A stretch of 64,000 bases of DNA from Rhodamnia argentea (Eukaryota; Streptophyta; Magnoliopsida; Myrtales; Myrtaceae): NCBI RefSeq assembly GCF_020921035.1, contig NC_063158.1, positions 6,120,001-6,184,000 on the forward strand, in the 5' to 3' direction. The notes below the pieces were generated by a model. The model saw only the letters and a list, made by a program, of their open reading frames with translations, was not told where the DNA came from and ran no database searches. Made by a program: the position numbers and the translations under genes. Numbering within the stretch: the stretch's first letter is position 1; each line of letters opens with the position of its first letter. Below are positions 21,831-32,385 of the stretch, in pieces.

Positions 21831-24015
21831 TAGAGGACTCCAGACATGGATCATGCTCATGGACTCATCATGCAGAGCCTACAGTTTCCCTCCACAGTGT
21901 CATGACCGGAGTTTGGACGGGGAGTGATTCGTTTAGCTAACGTATGAAGTTCACCCGGAAAGTGACACAGGAGAAAATTTGCAGCCGCTTCATTTATCAT
22001 AGGAAAAGTCTTGCCTAACTGCACAGGATAGTAAAGGTGTTAAGATTGCCATCAGTTTGTGGCTGGCATTTCATCGTACACTTCAAAGTCTTCTTTTTGT
22101 AGCCAAATGAGTTCCAAAGTCTTCCTTGTACCAAAAGTGCCGACTTTTTCCCAATAGCGAAAAAGACTTCAACATTGACAGCACAAACTCCATCATCACA
22201 ACATGGACGCCGGAACAGCACTGACTAAATTATCACAACCATGTGGACGCCGGTCACTTATTGCTCGCGTTACAATAGTCAAAGAAAACTCACAACCTCG
22301 TCGCCGACGACAAGATCCGAACGAGTAGTTTCACGCTGCACATTGACCGACGGTCTTCACCAACCCGAGCCATTATCGTAGATCTAAGCTTATCGACATC
22401 GACTGCTATTTCGGAATATTTGGTTCTGAGCAAAAAGAGAGATTACCAATGAAAGAGTTCAACTCCAATTTTCAGTTTACAAGGGTAATGCGGGATCCGT
22501 AGGCTATCAAGAAATTTTTACCTCCGATTCTAGTGTGTCCTCTCAGAAGAGCTTGCGTGCAAGGAGGAAGCTTAAGTTTGATGCAAATGATTAAGATATT
22601 TGTTGTTTTATACTATTATCAATCCCATAAAGATGGACGGTCAAACCCATTTCTCAATTCCACGGAAGAACGAAGGGGTTCGTTTTGACTGTTATAGTAA
22701 ATAACCTGATTTTTTTTTCCCATGTACTTGGGCGTTTATTCATCAGATCGCTCGAGCATTTTAGCAGCTGCTCAAGACTCGAAACTCATTGCAATGGCAA
22801 CTAGGAGTGTGCAAAGGAATCGGAAACCGGTCGAACCACCTAAAATCAAACCCACACCGAACCCCAACTGCAACCCCAGCCAAGCCATGACCCAGACTCC
22901 TCCTCATCCGCCACCGCAACCACCCTACGCAGCCGCTGTCGCAGTCCACGCTCAAGGCCAGCGAGGCGAGCCTCGGCCTCACCGCCTCGAGCTCGCCGTC
23001 GCGGCGAAGTTCTCCAGATCACAGCTCCGTGTTGGAATCGAAATGGCGTGGGAGAGACAAAATGAGCAGCAGAGGTCGCGAGGAGAGGGAGGTGGGGAGG
23101 GGGAGGGAAAGATTCTATTTGATCTTCCTTTCACACGCACGCCAGAGAGAAGCGTGAACATAGGGAAAAATGATTTTCAGAGTTTTAGAAGAAAATTTTT
23201 CCTTGATCAAAAAAATATTTTTCGCCCCCAAACATTATAAATTAGAAAAAATATTTTTTAGAAAAACTTTTTCCGTGGAACGGACGGACGGAGGAGCCGT
23301 ATTCGTTGCGTTGACTTCAACGAATACGGCTAAAGAGCCCCGTCTCCTTAAGCTTTGCCATTATCAAGGTTCTGACATGTCACCGCCACATGCAGCTGTT
23401 ACTGTTAATCTAGAGATCTTATGCATGTAGTGGTGTAAAGTCAAGTTTATCTTTATATCCTCTCACATATATGAATATATGCGATTTGTAGGGATTGAGG
23501 GCCGGTTCCACGTAATGGTCATCGGAAACTGAACCGGCGGTTTCCAATCGATCCTTAGTGGGTGGAACCGGGAACCGCCCATCCGGACGGCGAGACCCCC
23601 CGCCCACACCTTCAGGGTTAATCATTTCCTATTGTAATCAAATCAATCGAAGCATCATTAACGCACAGACACAGGAGAGTGGCCACGAAGGAAAGCGATT
23701 CTTTTTTAAACTCCAAAGCCACGATTAATTTCTGTAACAGAAAGAAAAGATCTTCACACCGCAAATCTCAAACAAATTGGAGCCAAAAGGACTAATTGGT
23801 ATATCGATACAAGCCATCGTTTTCGTTTCATAGTGGGAGTAACATCAAGAACAAGAAGTTGTACAAACTTTCTTCTTCTTCTTCTTCTTGGTTTGACTCT
23901 TATTCTTTATTCTTGGATCTGACTGACCCAATTTGCAATTTTGCACTTCATACATACAAGTTCACGGACCACCGCCAATGCCTAAACCGATCAGTCCTCA
24001 CTGTAATTGTAAAGC
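21831..24015. other. Spacer left of the RING gene
   Basis: The GC- and Pro-rich frame at 22722-23240 has no recognisable domain and overlaps antisense frames. AACCGG-rich pieces near 22820 and 23500-23570 resemble fragments of the hAT termini seen elsewhere in the window. A 14-bp hairpin is listed separately. The right end must contain the 3' UTR of the RING gene. Confidence 0.35.
23295..23331. repeat. Perfect 14-bp inverted repeat with 9-nt loop
   Basis: AGCCGTATTCGTTG at 23295-23308 is followed by nine bases and by its exact reverse complement CAACGAATACGGCT at 23318-23331. It is GC-containing and stands out from its surroundings. No gene is near enough to suggest a role. Confidence 0.85.
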
Positions 24016-24489
24016 TCAAGAACAATCCCTCCCAGCAGCAGAAGCAGAAGCAGCAGCAGCATCCCACAACCATTCCTGCATTCCCTTGGGCACGAACTGG
24101 GTCCTGCACAGGGGACACGTCCGCTGGTCGCAGCTCATCCAACGGTCCAAGCAGCTCCGGTGGAAAGCATGCTTGCAGCTCTTCAACTCCCTGATCTCCT
24201 CCCCGACCGCAAACTCACACATGCAAACTGTGCAGCTCTCTGGCGGGTCCGGCGACGATCCCCGGTACTTGATCAGGGGCAGGAACTCCCGGATCAGGAC
24301 GGCGGACACGGGCGGGCAAACGGGTGGTCGGCTCTCGGGGGACGGAGGAGGGTCGGTCTCGAGGAAATCGGGGAAGCCCAGGAGGCGGAGGAGAGAGGCA
24401 ATGATATTCCCGATGAGGCGGAGGGGCGGGATGGTCTGGAACAAGAGCTTCGGTAAGGAAATCTCGGTGTAAGCAGCTGGGAAGCCCAT
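24016..24489 (-). CDS. BRH1: RING-H2 E3 ubiquitin ligase, BRH1/RHA type
   Basis: A single exon encoding 157 aa. The frame is open further upstream, but MGFPAAYTEISLPKLLFQTI at 24489 matches the conserved family start (MGFPVGYTE... in Arabidopsis BRH1, from memory). Residues 20-40 form a hydrophobic anchor. The conserved segment SAVLIREFLPLIKY precedes a RING-H2 domain with zinc ligands C86, C89, C105, H107, H110, C113, C125 and C128 (CTVC, CKHAFHRSC, CPLC). The Trp after the sixth ligand (DRW) is the usual E2-contact position. The product should transfer ubiquitin as a membrane-anchored E3; BRH1 is known as brassinosteroid- and elicitor-responsive. A (GA)n tract lies in the leader and a TATA box about 125 bp upstream. 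The exact orthology within the RHA/BRH1/XERICO group is uncertain. Confidence 0.92.
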   Translation of the reverse strand: MGFPAAYTEISLPKLLFQTIPPLRLIGNIIASLLRLLGFPDFLETDPPPSPESRPPVCPPVSAVLIREFLPLIKYRGSSPDPPESCTVCMCEFAVGEEIRELKSCKHAFHRSCLDRWMSCDQRTCPLCRTQFVPKGMQEWLWDAAAASASAAGRDCS

Positions 24490-24541
24490 TGATTCCTTGT
24501 GTCTAAAGCAGATAAAGAGTGCGCTTTTCTCTGCGTGAGCG

Positions 24542-24567
24542 TGAGAGAGAGAGAGAGAGAGAGAGAG
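24542..24567. repeat. (GA)n microsatellite in RING gene leader
   Basis: An uninterrupted GA run on the plus strand (CT on the sense strand), between the TATA box and the start codon of the RING-H2 gene. CT-rich leaders are common in plant genes. Confidence 0.9.
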
Positions 24568-24610
24568 GGAAGAGTTCACAGGTTGAGCAATGAAGGAAGC
24601 AATGAATGGT

Positions 24611-24620
24611 GATATATAGA
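24611..24620 (-). promoter_or_regulatory. Putative TATA box of RING-H2 gene
   Basis: The minus strand reads TCTATATATC, a good TATA match, about 122-131 bases upstream of the RING start codon. Transcription would begin near 24585 and give a leader of about 95 nt that contains the CT repeat. This is inferred from motif and distance. Confidence 0.6.
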
Positions 24621-24899
24621 GGCACTGGCATGTGGCAGGCAACCAGAGGTGGCCAACCCAATGAAAGAGAAGTGTCAACAGAAAAAAAAACGACGACAAA
24701 AGCAACCGGTTCGCGTTGACCCATTTATTTGCGAAAACATGTAGATGTAGATGATCCGTACACAACCCAATTCAATCCGGACCCGACCCAATGTCACCCA
24801 TGTAACCCGACCAAGTATAGAGAAAAAGGCCCAATAATTCTCTAGAATTAAATAAAAAATTATGACATAAATAATATATAAACTTTGATATAATGTGCA

Positions 24900-25091
24900 A
24901 TGTGATTCCTAAACTTTTAATTTGTCCAGTTTAACCCTTTGGACTTTTGGTAGATGTTCAACTTTGTCCATAAACTATATGAAAATACTCAATGATATCT
25001 TTCTATTAATTTAAGTTCAAGAATCACATTGAACAAATTTAGAAGTTCGTGGATTATATTGTATATTGAGTTACAGTTTAGGAACCACATC
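24900..25091. mobile_element. Candidate small MITE beside the hAT insertion
   Basis: TGTGATTCCTAAACT at 24901 and, at the other end, AGTTTAGGAACCACAT (ending 25090) are imperfect inverted copies. The interval of about 190 bp is AT-rich and non-coding. There is no clear target duplication. Confidence 0.35.
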
Positions 25092-25122
25092 ATGAGCTTG
25101 GGTAGTTGAAGGGGAGGTAGCG
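25092..25122 (-). pseudogene. CIPK relic, distal piece, cut off by hAT insertion
   Basis: Read on the minus strand from the target duplication, CGCTACCTCCCCTTCAAC encodes RYLPFN, the continuation of ILFVL..GYLPF in CBL-interacting protein kinases. The frame ends shortly afterwards. It pairs with the larger relic at 28001-28262. Confidence 0.6.
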
Positions 25123-28000
25123 ATAGATATGGCTACGGGCCGGTTTGGGCCCGGAACCGGCCCGTGGAATAATCGGAACCGGCCCGTTGATTAGGATCGG
25201 CAATTTCGAATCGGAACCGGCTCGGCCCCTCACGGGCTGATTCCGGTTTTAAAAAATTAGAAACCGACCCAAAAAAAAGGGGGGGAAAGAGTTTTTTTCC
25301 CTTTTAAATTTCCTATAAATATCACTCCTCCCATTTCATTTTTTCTCACAATTTTTCTCAATTCTCAATTCTTTCAAATTCCCTCAATTCGCTCAATTCC
25401 GACTCAATTCTGTCAATTTTCTGAATCGGCTTTTCGCTCAATTTTCTAACAAAAATGGTAAGTGAAAGCGGAGGCGGTGATAGGAAAAAGAGCCCGATGT
25501 CGATGGGGATGGGAGAATCCAATTATCCTCAACCTCATGATCAATATGATCCTCGTGAGTTTACATATTGGGTAGACAATGATAATAATATCAACTATGT
25601 TTTTAACTTCAAGTACATTCCAACGTAAGAAAGTCTTCATCCTCCTCACGGCGTCGAAGAAACGTTGACCGCAAAGGAGCCGGAACGGCGGGCCCGAGAG
25701 AGTGCATTCAACTTATGGCAACACTTCGACAATGTACATGTAAGCGGAGACAAGTATAAGATAAACTGTAAATATTGTACGAAATCATACGATTTTAATA
25801 AAGGAGACGACTATGGAACATACCATCAGCATCTAACACAAAAACATGCAACACAAGCGGGGATCAACACCAGACAACAATAAATTTTCGAGTACGCCAA
25901 TCTTAACACTTCTCCCTTATTTCGTTATAATGATGAACTTTATAAAGAAATGTTAGTTCAATATGTTGCCATTGAACATTTACCTTTTACTACTGGTGAA
26001 AATTTTGGTTTGAATTTTTTTATCAACACTGCATGTACTCCGCAAGCAAAACCTGTTCCGAGAACTACTCTTAAACGCGAACTTTTTAGGGTTTATAAAA
26101 AACAAAAAAAGACTTTGCAAAACTTTTTTACGGATTTCAATGGACGTGTGCATATAAATAGCGATATTTAGAGTGATCTTGGCAAATTCATTCTTATATG
26201 AGTATCACATGTCATTGGATAGATGACGATTGAAACATTCAAAAAAGAGTACTTGCATTTCGAGTGTTTGATGAAAGACATACGGCAAATAATATTTATA
26301 GAATAATTATGCAAGTTTTAGAAGAATATAATTTGATTAATAAAGTTTTTTCAGTTGATTTTGATAATGCCGCGTCAAATATCGCTTTCATTCTCGATTT
26401 AGAAAATATTTATAAACTCTCTTTTGGCAGACAATTTTTTCACATTAGATATGCTTATCATGTTTTAAATTTATGTGTACAAGGTGATTTACGAACTCTT
26501 GAGGCTTTTCTCACTTCAATAAAGAAAGCAATTAAATTTTTATGGAGCCGTCCCCAAGTTATGAAAGAATGAGGCCGATTTTGTAAATCACATGGACAAA
26601 AACCAAAAAAATTTCAAAAAGATGTTCCGACTCATTGGAATTCTACCTACGAGTTGGTTCATCAATCTTTTGCTTATAAAAATTTATTATGTACATTTAT
26701 TTCAAATAATGTTTCCGAAATTACTTTACTCCTGCAAGATTGGGTTGTTTGCAAATAAAATTTAGATTTTTTGAAAGTTTTTAATGATACAACTTATACT
26801 TTATCTTATGTTTATTATCCTACTACGTATTCATTTTTAATAGAGTGTGTTAACATTGCTAGTACTTTTGTGAATATGAGCAAGATGTTCAAGTAGCTTC
26901 GACTATGATAGCGGTGAAAACAAAATGGCTGCATTATTATGCATGCATTCCTCTTATTTATTTGGTTGCTATTGTTTTCGATTCACGTACTAAATTAGAT
27001 AGTTTGTATGATTATCCGAATGATTATTATTATGATTGTTTACATTTGAATGAAATAATAGATAATACAACTATACATGTAGAGGTTAAAAACGCTATAG
27101 TAGCATTATATAATGAATTTTGTAGTAGATAAGGTTTAGGTGGTAGTGGATCTTCTCAACCTAGTGCCTCACAAAGGGAGGATAGTGGTAGACTTAGTAG
27201 ATGGTACAATCTGCTCATTAATAGATAAAAAAGACAAAAGAAAGCAACATGTAATATTTCCGAATTAGAAAATTATTTAACCATTACTTTTGAGTTTCGT
27301 GATTCAGAACACAAGACAGATTTCAAAATTCTGAAGTGATAGAAGACTCATTCAACCCAATTCCCAGTCCTCACTCTCATTGCAAGACGGATGTTAGCAA
27401 CCCATTCTTCAACAATTGCGGTTGAACAAGCATTTAGCGTTGGAAGATTAATTTTGGACGACCGCCGTTCAAGATTAAATCCGGATGCTATAGAGGTTCA
27501 AGCTTATGTCCATGATTGGACAAAAGCTAAATTTCGACAACAAAAGTTAGATCGAGACGACGAATTCTTCAATGATGATAATAAAGATATCACCGCCACG
27601 AGTACTACAATAGGTGGCGACGATTGACGATGAGGTAAATTGAGGTTATCAAAGGTAAAAGAACTACATAAGCTTTGATTCTTTTATCTCCAAGAAGATA
27701 TATAGGCGCTTAATGATGATTCATTAAGTTCAAGCCCATTTCCTCTCCCTTTTTTTTCCTCAAATTTGATTACAATGTACAATTTGATTGTAATTTATAA
27801 TTGATAATTTATTTATTTATTTTTATTTTATAATTTGTTATTTAAAATTAAATTTTAAATTCGGAACCGGAACCGGGCCTTGAACCGCCTGTTCGAAAAC
27901 CGGCTGTTCATTCGAACCGGAACCGCCCCTTCAAGGGCCGGTTCCGATTCCATCATAGCCACGAACCAGGACCGGCGGTTCACAGCCCGTGGCCACCCAT
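25123..28000 (+). mobile_element. hAT-superfamily DNA transposon, 2878 bp, broken
   Basis: The element is bordered by an exact 8-bp target duplication AGGTAGCG at 25115-25122 and 28001-28008, the hallmark length for hAT. The left end starts ATAGATATGGCTACGGGCC; the right end, reverse-complemented, starts ATGGGTGGCCACGGGCTG, so the terminal inverted repeats are short and imperfect. Subterminal regions at both ends are packed with AACCGG/CCGGTT motifs, the kind of array bound by hAT transposases. The interior carries a decayed transposase gene. Confidence 0.92.
25455..27627 (+). pseudogene. hAT transposase (BED finger, RICESLEEPER-like), decayed
   Basis: The probable start is ATG at 25455. One frame then reads through several nonsense codons: TAA after NFKYIPT near 25626, TAA after INTRQQ near 25881, TAG after HINSDI near 26169 and a stop after SRPQVMKE near 26571, with more beyond. 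Recognisable parts are the BED zinc finger (CKYCTKSYDF...TYHQHLTQKH, about 25740-25850), the central region (VFSVDFDNAASNIAFILD, FHIRYAYHVLNLCVQ) and the C-terminal hAT dimerisation domain (LATHSSTIAVEQAFSVGRLI, LDDRRSRLNPDAIEV) near 27390-27490. With this many lesions the element cannot move on its own, though its ends could be mobilised by a related source. Confidence 0.88.
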
Positions 28001-28262
28001 AGGTAGCGGGGATTAAGGACAAAGAGTATGATGCCGCTAGACCAGACGTCGACCTTGGTGCCACCGTAACACCGCTTGGTGAGAATCTCCTACGCGACGT
28101 AGACCGGCATGCCATAGAGGGTGTGGAGGAGGCTGTCACCATGGACCTAGTCCCAGACGGCGCTGAGCCTGAAACCGGGATGCGTAGGCCCAATTCTCGT
28201 CCAAGTGGAGGTTCTCTTGCTTGAGGTCGCAGTAACAGATGCCGCGGGAGTGGCGGAAACAC
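28001..28262 (-). pseudogene. CBL-interacting protein kinase (CIPK) fragment, decayed
   Basis: The minus strand encodes HSRGICYCDLKQENLHLDEN, clearly the CIPK catalytic loop (family: HSRGVxHRDLKPENLLLDEN) with the HRD motif changed to YCD. After a frame change come FRLSAVWD, then GDSLLHTLYGMPVYVA (family: DGLLHTxCGTPAYVAPE) and [20 protein letters not shown], with two in-frame stops. Only about 90 codons of kinase domain survive. The right end of the hAT element lies exactly inside the GYLPF-equivalent codons, so the transposon entered this relic. No NAF/FISL regulatory part is seen. Confidence 0.8.
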
Positions 28263-30269
28263 GATTCCCTTCGGAGGTTAGAGCTCTGAGAACCGGTTGC
28301 AGGTTATGACTATGGACTCGCTCTTATATTCGAATTTCTTGTATGCTTTCGGCCACCACAAGACGAGAGAAGTCTTCCCCGACCTCTTGCTCTTCTTTAC
28401 GTCGCCCAGACTACGGATTTCAATTACCGACGAGGGAGCTCTATGACTTGCTTCCTCACTTCTGTGCCTTCTTGCTTCATCTAAGAACCGAAGAAAGCCA
28501 AAACTTGGTGAAATTAATCTGGAAGAGCAACTCCAGAAGACCCCAAGAGATGACGGAAAAACACAGATGTCACAAGAGGGCTTCATCCTCGAAGGCTTGA
28601 CAGAGGTAATCCTTGCAGGTGGACGGCGAGAGAACAAGATTGATGAGAGACTAAAGCAAGAACCGTACGAAAATTACGACACTTCTAGCGCTTTTTCCCA
28701 ATATTCACAAGTTGATGTGCATCAACTCATCAAATGATAGTGCCTGGCAGGTGGTTGTCTCACCCATCCATTTTGTGCTCTACAGATCAAAGTGGGAGAT
28801 CACATGGAATGGCAAAGTCTGTATGTTGCTCCTCATGAAGCTACAGCATCTATGTAATGCTCTGTTTTACCACTAACAAAGAACACAACTTAAGTTTGTG
28901 GTTTCTCTGTTCTGACTACCTAAAGTAATTGATGTATCAGAAGAACATAAAGCTTAAAACGACTGAAACTAACCTATAGAGGGTAACTACACTATTCCAG
29001 CAGCAACTTGTTCCAAGCAAGTTCTACTTCTTATCCTGCTACAATCAGAATGCTCCTGACCTTTAATCTCCAATGGGATACATAATTGTCCCAAAGAAAA
29101 TTGCGCTACACGGATCACTAGACAAAACAACACATTTACAAACATTCATCCACGTTGGCAAATCTAGCTGATTATCATTTTTCAAGAGAAATTGACAATC
29201 AGGGAATTCCAAATGTTTGAATGACGCATCCCTCTTTTAGGTCAGCTGATGCTCATGATTTGTTAGATATTCACGCAGAATTTCCCTTGTACAGGCTGCT
29301 GAAACTATATGTCAAAAGGAGTAGCACAACAGATGCATGCTATCAGTTCTTTCTTGCATTAATCATCAAGCATCTGCAAGGATCCCTTAAGGAAAAACAT
29401 AACTATGACCGATGAAAAGTGACATTATGTATCTAGACATAAACAAAACATTTTGGAAGTGACAGTGCATACAACACCTCCCTACAGTAAGACAACCTCC
29501 AAGAAGGGAGAATTTATAAAGCTGATATAATAACAACAGAAGAACAGAATCCGAAAGCTCCAATCTCCCAAGTTGCAACAGGAATAAGAAGATAGTACTC
29601 CCCCATCCCCTCCATTTCTCAAATTGTTTTCATCCATGAACTCTTGACATATGGTTATGGAATCCCGGAAACTAGTAAAAGGGAAGGCCTACAACAAACT
29701 TCCATAGGTTTTGGAAACTAGCAAAAAAGTGCAGCAGGTTCTAATCTTTTTTGGTAAGTCCCAGCATTCTCTGCGATCTAATCTAGATATTCAGTAAAGG
29801 CACACAGATAGGAACGATTGCCAGGAAAAAGGAAAGAACAGCAGCTTCCATTGATCATTAAGTAACAGCAAGTCATCAGGACAAAATAGAGAAAACTCGC
29901 TGGATAAGCAATAACTACTATCTATAACATGCAAGCACCTTCTCGCTCATTAACTTGGCAAACTTCTATGTGATTAGTATTGCTTCATAGTGTTTTGAGA
30001 TCAGGTAAAAGAATGAGATTATTGTGATACCAACTAGAAAGGCACGGACATCTATTTTCATATTTGTGAAGAACACTAACAATAAAACTTACAGGATAAT
30101 TACAACGCATACACTCCAAGCTTACAGACCCTCTTACAGGTCCCAAACTACAACTCAATATAATAGAAGACACAGGAGCTGTTGCCTGCATCGACAGTAT
30201 ACTTTCACTAACAATCAACAACAGTTGACCCTCCACGACCAATTCCAAGCACATATTTTAAGACATGAT
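28263..30269. other. Spacer between CIPK relic and malectin-like gene
   Basis: It contains one unrecognised stop-to-stop frame on the plus strand (28447-28737; see findings) and otherwise AT-rich DNA. No kinase domain is found downstream of the malectin-like gene on the minus strand. The stretch left of 30269 must hold its 3' UTR. Confidence 0.4.
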
Positions 30270-31688
30270 TTATCTCAACTGTTGCTTGGCTTGTTTCAGG
30301 CTTAATTCTGTCATGTCTGTCGGCAACCTGGTCCATGCAACAGGGTGGCTTACCCCAGTTCTCCTCCTATGCATAACCACAGATATACTCAGTAGCAAAC
30401 AAATTACAGCAACCAAAGGAACCAAAACGCCCATGTTTCCTCTTGGCCAGCTTTTCAAAATGAATCCACCACACACCTCGCCATCAAGGCTACCCATTGA
30501 GTTATTCAACTTCATGACCTCCACACCATTAAGAAGGCCATCAATTGCATGGGCCATGCTATAATTTGACGGTCCGATGCTCACACTCAGAATCCCCAAA
30601 TTATCTCCGTCAACTACAAAATCTGCATAAAATGGTGCTGCCAAAACCTCATTTACGACATATGAGAGATCAAAATTTTTTAACATCAAGAACCCATTGA
30701 CGTACACATTGAAGTATAACAACTCGAGAGAAATGCTAGCAATGTCGCAGAAATGCAACCGAACAAGATATTTATAATCTCTGGTTGCCGGAAAAACCCA
30801 TGTCATGTTAACATTAGGTACTGTTGCATTAGTGCTTTTAATCACTCTAGCAGAATTGTATACATTGTCAGGACCTACTTCACGGCTTGCACCTCCCGTT
30901 TGGTACTTAATCCTGCCACCAAAGAATACCCTTTCTGATCCATAAGTCGACTTCAGATAAGCATCATCAGGAACCCAAGTCCTCCACAGAGAATCATTAA
31001 AAGGAGTAACCTTCGGACCACCGACACTAACCCTATATAACACTTCGAAAGCTTGCCGGTTCAATCCATTGAAATTCACTAGTCTGTCACCATCAACAAG
31101 TTGGGCAGTCTCCAAAATCAAATCTTTGGGCGCAGATATCACTTCAATCGCATTGACAAATCCAAATTTCGACCTTTTAGCAGGGAAAAATGTAAGAACA
31201 AGCTTTTCAGCATCAATCCAGATCAGATACTCCTTAATTACGGTTCTAGACTCGCTTTCGCCGCTAAAGTTACTCAATACCACATACCCATCCACCAAAA
31301 CATGAAACCGAGCGTCATACAACTCCATCCTCGAGGATTTGAACCTATGGAAATGAAGGCGTACCATGTGCGTCCCTCTCTCCTGGACTTTGAACACGTA
31401 CTTGGAAGGTCTGGTGAAGGCCCTCGCCGTGTGGTAGATTTGGGGCGTGCCTAGGGCTGGGTTGTCGTCGTTCAGCGAGATCGTCCGAGTCGAGGTCAGA
31501 ACCTGTGATTTGGAGCTGGACGAGTCGCTGACGAACGCACGGTTGTCAACGGTGGCGTCCACGGCGGAGCCACAGTTGATGAGGTGATTGTCGACCGGAG
31601 AGAAGGAAACGGAGAGAGAAAACACGCGGAGAGTGCATACACAGAGTAACAAGAAAGAGTACGGATTGAGCTTCACGAATGCCTTCAT
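30270..31688 (-). CDS. Malectin-like receptor protein without kinase domain (CrRLK1L ectodomain type)
   Basis: An intronless frame of 472 aa. Residues 1-25 form a signal peptide (FLLLCVCTLRVFSLSVSFSP follows the start). The extracellular part has two malectin-like modules: roughly 30-200 (YLINCGS-type start at HLINCGSAVD; PSKYVFKVQERGTHMVRLHF; FVNAIEVISAP) and 210-400 (NRQAFEVLYRVSVGG, TWRTWVPDDAYL-type, YKYLVRLHFCDIA, FNVYVNGF). A membrane span lies at about 419-438 (MGVLVPLVAVICLLLSISVV), followed by HRRR and a tail of only about 30 residues ending LKQAKQQLR. CrRLK1L receptors (FERONIA, THESEUS family) normally carry a kinase of about 300 residues after this point; none is encoded here or just downstream. 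It may be a decoy, a co-receptor or a degenerated kinase gene. It lies divergently about 700 bp from MSL1. Confidence 0.88.
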   Translation of the reverse strand: MKAFVKLNPYSFLLLCVCTLRVFSLSVSFSPVDNHLINCGSAVDATVDNRAFVSDSSSSKSQVLTSTRTISLNDDNPALGTPQIYHTARAFTRPSKYVFKVQERGTHMVRLHFHRFKSSRMELYDARFHVLVDGYVVLSNFSGESESRTVIKEYLIWIDAEKLVLTFFPAKRSKFGFVNAIEVISAPKDLILETAQLVDGDRLVNFNGLNRQAFEVLYRVSVGGPKVTPFNDSLWRTWVPDDAYLKSTYGSERVFFGGRIKYQTGGASREVGPDNVYNSARVIKSTNATVPNVNMTWVFPATRDYKYLVRLHFCDIASISLELLYFNVYVNGFLMLKNFDLSYVVNEVLAAPFYADFVVDGDNLGILSVSIGPSNYSMAHAIDGLLNGVEVMKLNNSMGSLDGEVCGGFILKSWPRGNMGVLVPLVAVICLLLSISVVMHRRRTGVSHPVAWTRLPTDMTELSLKQAKQQLR

Positions 31689-32385
31689 TTCGAGGAGCAG
31701 TATGCGAGCAGAGGAGGAGGAGAGACAATTTCAAGCGGAGCGAGTTTTTTTTTTTTGGTCGAAAAGCGGAGCGAGTTAAAGGGTGAGCTGAGGTGAGTCC
31801 AGTCAACGAGCGAGACAGTGGATTCTACGCGCTATACAGCTGGATCAAGTCGAGGGTGAGGTGCGCCATTAAGCATTCATGTGGGCCCACCTCCACCAAA
31901 ACTGAACTTCTCATTTTGGGAAGAGAGGCTTTGGACGGATGTGGGCCGTGAGCTGAGCGCTTACCGCCGAGCCCGACCCGGAAAATCACCCGGTCAGGTT
32001 GCGCACCCGACAACCCGGATCTGCGTCTTCCTCTTCCCCTATGCTGAGTGCTAACTAGAAACTGCTTGAGCGACAAGCAAGTTGGATGTTCTGTTTCTCG
32101 CCGCGGTCGCATCGTATGCTGAGGATTCGAGCTTCACGTTAGCTGGGAACCCGTTTGATTGCCGAGAAACTTGCGGAGCAAGGAGCTGAAGATTCTGACT
32201 ATCGTATAAAGGTTCCGTCTTTCTACCTCCTCCGAGTTTCGTCTGACCGCAGATGTCACCAGTGGTAGCGGAGTTTCTTCAATATCGCTTTCGTCCCGTT
32301 CTTGCGAGTGTTGTTAGGATATCTGTGCTTTAGCTCTTCCCGCAGCTCCTAGAACTGGGATCCCAGTTGCTGAAAATTTCGGACG
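31689..32385. promoter_or_regulatory. Shared divergent promoter region
   Basis: The 697 bp between the start codons of the minus-strand malectin-like gene and plus-strand MSL1 must contain both promoters and leaders. A purine-rich leader precedes the malectin gene. I could not place TATA boxes with confidence. Confidence 0.5.

Noticed and set aside
22722-23240. 172-codon GC- and Pro-rich frame
   Set aside because: No domain, low-complexity PPHPPPQPP and GEGGGEGEG stretches, antisense frames equally long; probably non-coding or repeat-derived.
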